Below, piece after piece: positions 16,071-20,609 of a stretch of 20,609 nucleotides of DNA. The stretch is from a virus. The stretch lies in IMG/VR virus record IMGVR_UViG_3300025880_000145, positions 1-20,609 of that record; one strand, 5' to 3'. Each line of letters starts with the position of its first letter. Within the stretch, counting starts at the first letter, position 1. The notes beneath the pieces were generated by a model. That model saw nothing but the letters and a program-made list of their open reading frames with translations. It was not told the DNA's origin and made no database searches. A program made the translations under genes and the position numbers.

Positions 16071-19000
16071 CAATCAAAAAGCAACCCTCCTGGACGCTGC
16101 TCCTGGACAATGACAGCTACAACTTGAGTTTTTATTTTGTCCGCAAACTCTTGAGCTCCGTCAGGCCCTCCATCCTCCGAATTTGGTTTTGCATCTTCAA
16201 CCTGAGTTGCGTCTTCACCTGTGCCCTTTTTAATGTTGACCGATATGGAAATATTATTAGTGTTCCCTCCTGAAGATGTTGACTCAGCAACCGAGTTTAT
16301 AGGGGAAACCTCTCCTCCGAATTGAAATTTTCCTGCATTTATTTGATCAAGCATTGGCTTACCAAGTTGACGAGCACTACTAGCCTTGATTACATACTCT
16401 CCTTCGCTTAACATCGCAGGAATTTGATCGATTCCAGATTTTCCTGCGATGTGTCCACCACTGGCATACTTACGAATTGGGCCTCCGTTGTATAATCGAC
16501 CTAACTGGCTACTATAATTATAATCACCAAATTGAGAAAAATCTCCTACAGGGCTAGACTTAACGCCCGAAAAATCAAATGAGCTTTCAGGCATTCTTGA
16601 TATAGTGTCCCTTCCTAGCCCCATTTTTGGCCCACTGCTGCCGCTAAATATTTTTCCAAGTGCAAATTGAGCGGCAACGCCAATAGCCATATTCATCAAC
16701 TGCTTTCTTTTTGCTTTTTTAGCCTCCCTTCTTGCTTTTTCCATTTGACGAATATGATCTTCCTCTGAAAGTATTGATTGCATTGCACCTGTATCCTCGG
16801 TAAGTCCCACATTATCAGACTGAGCGTAAAAAGCGCTGCTCATCGCTCTTTTTTGGTACAACCTACCAGAGTCAAAACCTCGCCCTCCTCCAAAATTTTG
16901 GGCAAGCGCAGACCCTTGTTCTACAGGCGCCCCCATAGAACCCTCTTCTCTTTTTATTTTCCCCTTCGATAGTAAATTATTCTCCACAGCAGTTCTCAGA
17001 GAATCTTGACGTTTCTTTTTTCCTTCTAAAATTTTTGAAGATATACCGCCACCAATTAATCCAGCACTAAAAACTTCCCCGCCGCTAGCGAATTCAGGAG
17101 CGCGCCCTCCAGCGTTCAATCCATGCATAAATGATCCGCCGTATTTATTTACAGCCTCTCGACTCATTAAATATTCTCCATCCGAAACCCTTGCGGGAAC
17201 ATTTCCGCCTTTTGAGTAATTGCGGACATTACCTCCTTGAGAAAACCCCATGGACCCCATTGCTTGCATGACCATTTTTTGCATCATGGCTTTTTGAATC
17301 ATACCAAGAAACCCAATCGCGGCATCCATTAAACCTTCTTTTATGCTTTTTGTGCCATTAATTGCGTCAACCATTGCGTTGGAAAGCCCATCAGCGAAAG
17401 CTTGCGGAATTCTTTGGCCAAGCTCGTAGTCCATCGTTTCAACTTGTTCTGCCATGCTTTTCATGCCGCCCGCCAACCCTCTACCAAATGCTCCAGATCC
17501 AGTTTCGTGTTTTCTTTTGATTTCGAGTCTTTCTTTCTCTTTATCTAAGAGCGCTTGCTCGCTTGATATTTGTTTATTTGTCTCTTTGGTTATGTTTTTT
17601 ATTTTTTGTTCGATTTCTTCTAGTTTCTTTTTTCTTTCGGCCTCAAGTTTCTCCAGCGTATTCAGTGTTTCTAGGTCTTGGTCAGAAATTAACAAAGGCT
17701 CACTATAATCTTCTGCATCTTTTTTGTTTTGTCTTAAATTTTTGAGTTTATCCTGGTCAACCACTTGATTAGTTTTTTCTTTTTCTATATTTAGCTCTCT
17801 TATAGATCTTTCTTTATTTTCTTCGAGGGTTGTGATTTTAGATTCTAATCTAAATCCTTTCTCGGACATTGCAAAATCTTCCCTTTCCCTACCAGTTTGG
17901 TATCCTGGACCTACAGCATTTAACCTTTTTGCTGCGGCAACTTGTTCGGTAAACCCTCGGATTTTCTGGGAAGACCGAAGGCCTTCTGAAGACATGCGGT
18001 TTTTTCTTTCTAAATCTTTTATAATTTCAGCCCGACCTGCGAGTATACCATTAATCTCTCGCTCTCTATCTGCTTGGCTTGTAGAAACACCCTTCTGCCG
18101 TTCCGCCAGAGACAGTATGTTTTCCATTTTAGTTATTTCTAAAGATAATAATTCATTAATAGCCTTTCTTATTGTTGAATTTTCACCCGCTTCGCTGGCG
18201 ATACTCTCTAAAGTAGACTTTAGTTCTTTTCCAGTTAACGAACCGACCCTCTCACTAATATCTTGAAAAGAGGACGTATCATTCATTCGAAGAGCTTTCT
18301 TTAATTCCCCCTGCAAAGGGTCGTTGACCTTTAATTGAGCTAATATACCTGTTCTTAATTGATTATCGGCAGAAGCTGCCGCATTAGAGTATGCTTCTTC
18401 GGCTTTATTTATTGCTTGAAGGTATTTGCTTTGGGCTTTTTGCTGATCGGTCATCAAGCTACCCATTAATTTTTCTTCAAACTTTAAGTTGTCAGAAATT
18501 TTCGAATAGTTTTCTTTTATCTCAAGCTGTTTTACGGCTGCGGCTTGTTGGGCGGCGATTTGAGCTTTTTGAAGATTAAGTTGTGTAATAACTCCTCGAG
18601 CTTGTCCGTTTTTTGAATTATTATATTCTTCTTCTAAGACTCCTTGTTCTCTTAATTTTTTGTTTATTTGAGATAATTCAGCCTTGCGCTCTTTACCAGA
18701 AATATCTTTAGCAGATTCGCCTTTCAATAATTTGCGGTATTCATCTTTTTGAAATAGAATGTCCTGTCCACCCTCTTCAAATTTAAATTTAAATTTATCA
18801 GCCTTTTCATTATCTAAAAAATAATCGACGGCCTGACCTCGGGCCTGTCTTCTCCCGGAGCCCTTGCTTAATAAACTTTGCCTTAAAGATTGAATGTTAG
18901 TGTACCCCATTGTATTCAAAAAACCTGAAACTCCCCGAATATCATCGTCATCAATATTGGAAAGATTGTAGTTTGGATCAGTTCTCTCTCCAGATGCATA

Positions 19001-20609
19001 GTCTGCCAAGTTGTAAGTTTTTTGCATTTTTGCAAATGTTTTACGATACGTTTTTTCTTTTCGGGCTCTATCTTCTTCAGATATATTTTTAAACTGAGGC
19101 AACTCTTTTGCCCAATTTGGTCCAAACAACTCATCCAAATTTATAGCTTGTTCTTCCTGAGACCCCATTTGATACAAAGTTTGACCCACGGTCATTTTTG
19201 GATCAAAACCTGCCTTGATTGCAGAGGTTAATCCTGCAGATTGAATATCTTTAGTTAATTCTTCTCCTTGAATAATTTTAGAAAAAGTTTGGGACGCAGA
19301 TTGATATTGCGTTGCAAGCCTACGACCTTCTTTCTCTTTCAGAGCTTTTGTATTTTGCTCCATTGCATCATTCCAACCGTCAAATGCGCCGTACAAGGCT
19401 CCTGCGGCAACAACAAAAGGTGCAGCTGGACCCAAAAATGGAGCGACCATACTGGCCATCATTGCTCCTGTAGCTGCGCCCTGCAAGGCCCCTCCCGCTT
19501 GATAAGCCGTTCCTCCTTTTTCAGCTCCGCCTGACTGTAGGTAGCCAGAAGCCATAGATGTACCCATCATCATCATCATGCCGGACCCCGCAAATCTTTG
19601 ACGCGTAGCTGCTCCCCTAGCAGTGGAGTTAGATATTGCAGCTAATTTTCTTTCAGCAGCAGCTCTAGTTTTCACCGCTGCATCAAGATCTCGGCTTGTT
19701 GCGGTTAATCTTTGTTGAGCACGATTGTAGGCAGATGTTCCCTGCTTCTGTCGACTTAATGCTTGTGTTTGTTGTTCTTTTGTTTTGGTTAATTTTTTTT
19801 CTGTTGCCGAGGCCTCTTTAATTGTTTTCGCATATTCTTCGCGAGATTGAAGTAAAGAATCTCTCTTAGCATCGTCCATTCTGAAACCACTCAGAAAGTC
19901 TCCAACAGCATAATTCGGCACAAATCCATTCGCACCAAACACATCACGCAAACCATTTGGCTCATCGTGTGTATTGGTTACGCCGAGGCCGAGGGGGTTT
20001 CCTTTGCCCATGAGTGCACCGTGTGAGCCCACGCGAATTTGTGAAACTGGAACACCAGCTGCTTTTTCCCTACCTATCGCATCAGATAATGGGTCAGCAA
20101 AGTTAGGAATATAGCCTTTCGCCATAGCTAAGTTTGAGATTCCCTCTCCGATCGATTTTGAATGCATGCTTGCAAGACCATACGCTTGTAAGGCTCGGTT
20201 AGACACCCCTTGTTTGAGTAGCCACCTGCTTAATTTACGCTTATCTTTTTTCGGAAAACTGTCCCATGTAAGATGTTCATTCATCAAGCCGTTGAAGTAG
20301 GGATTAGATCTTACCAGTCTTGTCATTTGCCTACGATCTATATTGCCAAATTTGTTTTTTCCAACCAATCCACCCGCGAGAGCTAGCCGTGCTGCGGCAA
20401 AGTTGGGGATGTGGCCGTAAGCCTTCTTGAAATAACCAGAACCTCTCCTATCTAAGCCTGCGTATGCCGCTCTGCCTCCAGTTTTATCTTTATAATCTTT
20501 ATCTTTATATTCCCATGCTGCTCTGCCCCCTGCGAGAACTTGATAAAACTTTTTAGCAGCTCCTTGTTGTAAATTATTAGCCAAGTCAGCTTTTACTTCT
20601 GCTCCCATT
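16070..20609 (-). CDS. Tail tape measure protein, lambda gpH-like C-terminus (5' end probably beyond window)
   Basis: At least 1512 residues (counted from the first Met in the window, 20608). The frame is open to the right edge and nothing supports that Met as the true start. Residues 1-235 hold repeats and three G-x-[IV]-P-N-[FY]-A motifs (65-71, 165-171, 228-234). About 250-325 is a charged helical coiled coil. About 340-412 is Gly/Ala/Met-rich and hydrophobic, with a membrane-segment-like stretch at 385-410. About 640-1035 is long charged helix. About 1055-1120 (QAFADGLSNAMVDAINGTKS, then a Met-rich helix) matches the conserved C-terminal segment of lambda-type tape measures. About 1130-1435 carries a duplicated GG...GEY segment typical of these tails. 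The protein sets tail length and is usually ejected into the host envelope. By the usual rule of about 0.15 nm per residue the tail could exceed 200 nm, less whatever the modules contribute. The gene ends with TGA overlapping the next ATG. Confidence 0.92.
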   Translation of the reverse strand, partial: MGAEVKADLANNLQQGAAKKFYQVLAGGRAAWEYKDKDYKDKTGGRAAYAGLDRRGSGYFKKAYGHIPNFAAARLALAGGLVGKNKFGNIDRRQMTRLVRSNPYFNGLMNEHLTWDSFPKKDKRKLSRWLLKQGVSNRALQAYGLASMHSKSIGEGISNLAMAKGYIPNFADPLSDAIGREKAAGVPVSQIRVGSHGALMGKGNPLGLGVTNTHDEPNGLRDVFGANGFVPNYAVGDFLSGFRMDDAKRDSLLQSREEYAKTIKEASATEKKLTKTKEQQTQALSRQKQGTSAYNRAQQRLTATSRDLDAAVKTRAAAERKLAAISNSTARGAATRQRFAGSGMMMMMGTSMASGYLQSGGAEKGGTAYQAGGALQGAATGAMMASMVAPFLGPAAPFVVAAGALYGAFDGWNDAMEQNTKALKEKEGRRLATQYQSASQTFSKIIQGEELTKDIQSAGLTSAIKAGFDPKMTVGQTLYQMGSQEEQAINLDELFGPNWAKELPQFKNISEEDRARKEKTYRKTFAKMQKTYNLADYASGERTDPNYNLSNIDDDDIRGVSGFLNTMGYTNIQSLRQSLLSKGSGRRQARGQAVDYFLDNEKADKFKFKFEEGGQDILFQKDEYRKLLKGESAKDISGKERKAELSQINKKLREQGVLEEEYNNSKNGQARGVITQLNLQKAQIAAQQAAAVKQLEIKENYSKISDNLKFEEKLMGSLMTDQQKAQSKYLQAINKAEEAYSNAAASADNQLRTGILAQLKVNDPLQGELKKALRMNDTSSFQDISERVGSLTGKELKSTLESIASEAGENSTIRKAINELLSLEITKMENILSLAERQKGVSTSQADREREINGILAGRAEIIKDLERKNRMSSEGLRSSQKIRGFTEQVAAAKRLNAVGPGYQTGREREDFAMSEKGFRLESKITTLEENKERSIRELNIEKEKTNQVVDQDKLKNLRQNKKDAEDYSEPLLISDQDLETLNTLEKLEAERKKKLEEIEQKIKNITKETNKQISSEQALLDKEKERLEIKRKHETGSGAFGRGLAGGMKSMAEQVETMDYELGQRIPQAFADGLSNAMVDAINGTKSIKEGLMDAAIGFLGMIQKAMMQKMVMQAMGSMGFSQGGNVRNYSKGGNVPARVSDGEYLMSREAVNKYGGSFMHGLNAGGRAPEFASGGEVFSAGLIGGGISSKILEGKKKRQDSLRTAVENNLLSKGKIKREEGSMGAPVEQGSALAQNFGGGRGFDSGRLYQKRAMSSAFYAQSDNVGLTEDTGAMQSILSEEDHIRQMEKARREAKKAKRKQLMNMAIGVAAQFALGKIFSGSSGPKMGLGRDTISRMPESSFDFSGVKSSPVGDFSQFGDYNYSSQLGRLYNGGPIRKYASGGHIAGKSGIDQIPAMLSEGEYVIKASSARQLGKPMLDQINAGKFQFGGEVSPINSVAESTSSGGNTNNISISVNIKKGTGEDATQVEDAKPNSEDGGPDGAQEFADKIKTQVVAVIVQEQRPGGLLFD
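16085..16091 (-). promoter_or_regulatory. Shine-Dalgarno inside the tape-measure 3' end
   Basis: The minus strand reads AGGAGGG, the best Shine-Dalgarno at any gene junction in the window. It lies 14 bases before the ATG at 16070 and 11 before the adjacent TTG at 16073. The spacing is long for either, so it may allow partly independent initiation of the 574-aa protein besides coupling from the tape measure. Confidence 0.5.
16307..16471 (-). repeat. Tape-measure C-terminal repeat, copy 2
   Basis: Residues about 1380-1434 (YASGGHIAGKS ... PAMLSEGEYVIKASSARQLG ... INAGKFQFGGEV). It matches copy 1 at 17072-17218 in layout: YxxGG, PA-x-[VL]-S-[DE]-GEY, a short helix, L/I-NAG, then GGEV. Protein-level repeat; the DNA copies are diverged. 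Confidence 0.7.
17072..17218 (-). repeat. Tape-measure C-terminal repeat, copy 1
   Basis: Residues about 1131-1179 (YSKGGNVPARVSDGEYLMS ... GLNAGGRAPEFASGGEV). It pairs with copy 2 about 250 residues later in the same protein, implying an internal duplication that bracketed or later received the Lys/Arg-rich stretch between them. Confidence 0.7.
19565..19579 (-). repeat. (ATG)5 triplet repeat
   Basis: Five CAT units on the plus strand encode five consecutive methionines (about residues 344-348 of the visible tape measure). It is a simple-sequence run inside a Met/Gly/Ala-rich segment. No convincing Shine-Dalgarno precedes it, so I do not call an internal start. Confidence 0.8.
20465..20530 (-). 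repeat. Short in-frame repeat encoding GGRAA and YKDK twice
   Basis: Near the right edge the tape measure reads GGRAA-WEYKDKD-YKDKT-GGRAAY. The DNA for the two YKDK units is a near-exact direct repeat of period 15 bases, and GGRAA flanks it on both sides. It looks like a recent small duplication. Confidence 0.65.

Noticed and set aside
17832-18266. Plus-strand open frame of 144 codons, the longest on that strand
   Set aside because: Antisense to the helical region of the tape measure. Its Ser/Leu/Phe-rich composition is the expected mirror of Lys/Glu-rich codons.
19565-19579. Internal translation start at the five-ATG run
   Set aside because: No usable Shine-Dalgarno lies upstream and the protein continues naturally on both sides.
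20484-20513. Engineered FLAG-like tag (YKDK twice)
   Set aside because: The sequence is YKDKD-YKDKT, not DYKDDDDK. It is better explained as a 15-base tandem duplication within a natural repeat region.

Overview
The window is an AT-rich stretch from the tail module of a long-tailed (siphovirus-type) phage or prophage. Eight overlapping or abutting genes, all on the minus strand, fill it from end to end. There is no RNA gene, CRISPR array, insertion sequence, attachment site or terminator that I can support, and no intergenic gap longer than 17 bases. Gene order in the direction of transcription (right to left) follows the lambda order H-M-L-K-I-J, with changes: tape measure (runs off the right edge) -> two tail-tube-like structural proteins -> a very large protein with two gpM-like domains -> gpL-like tail-tip protein -> small JAMM (JAB/MPN) peptidase corresponding to half of lambda gpK -> a 1540-residue fusion of gpI-like and gpJ-like domains -> a fibre-like protein of at least 1404 residues that runs off the left edge.

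The tape measure sets tail length and recruits the tail-tip complex. The gpM/gpL/gpK/gpI/gpJ-like proteins build the tip and central fibre that recognise and penetrate the host. Tight translational coupling (ATGA, TGATG and 8-14 base overlaps) suggests one transcript made in a fixed ratio. No promoter is visible.

The unusual part is how much extra protein has been added to a standard lambda-like tip. (1) A tryptophan-rich, probably beta-rich module occurs in three separate proteins (tube-like, gpM-like, gpI-J). (2) Small aromatic modules resembling carbohydrate-binding family 5/12 folds are inserted in the gpL-like protein and scattered through the gpM-like and fibre proteins. (3) The gpM domain is duplicated within one chain. 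(4) The tape measure begins with modules separated by a recurring G-x-[IV]-P-N-[FY]-A motif and ends with a duplicated GG...(D/E)GEY segment. Together these look like modular host-surface adaptation. None of them is a recognisable defence, toxin or enzyme system apart from the JAMM peptidase.

Host: unknown. The tryptophan-rich modules remind me of repeats in secreted proteins of marine Verrucomicrobiota and relatives, and the tape-measure motif of marine metagenomic phages, so a marine phage is my best guess. This is inference from memory, not from any search.
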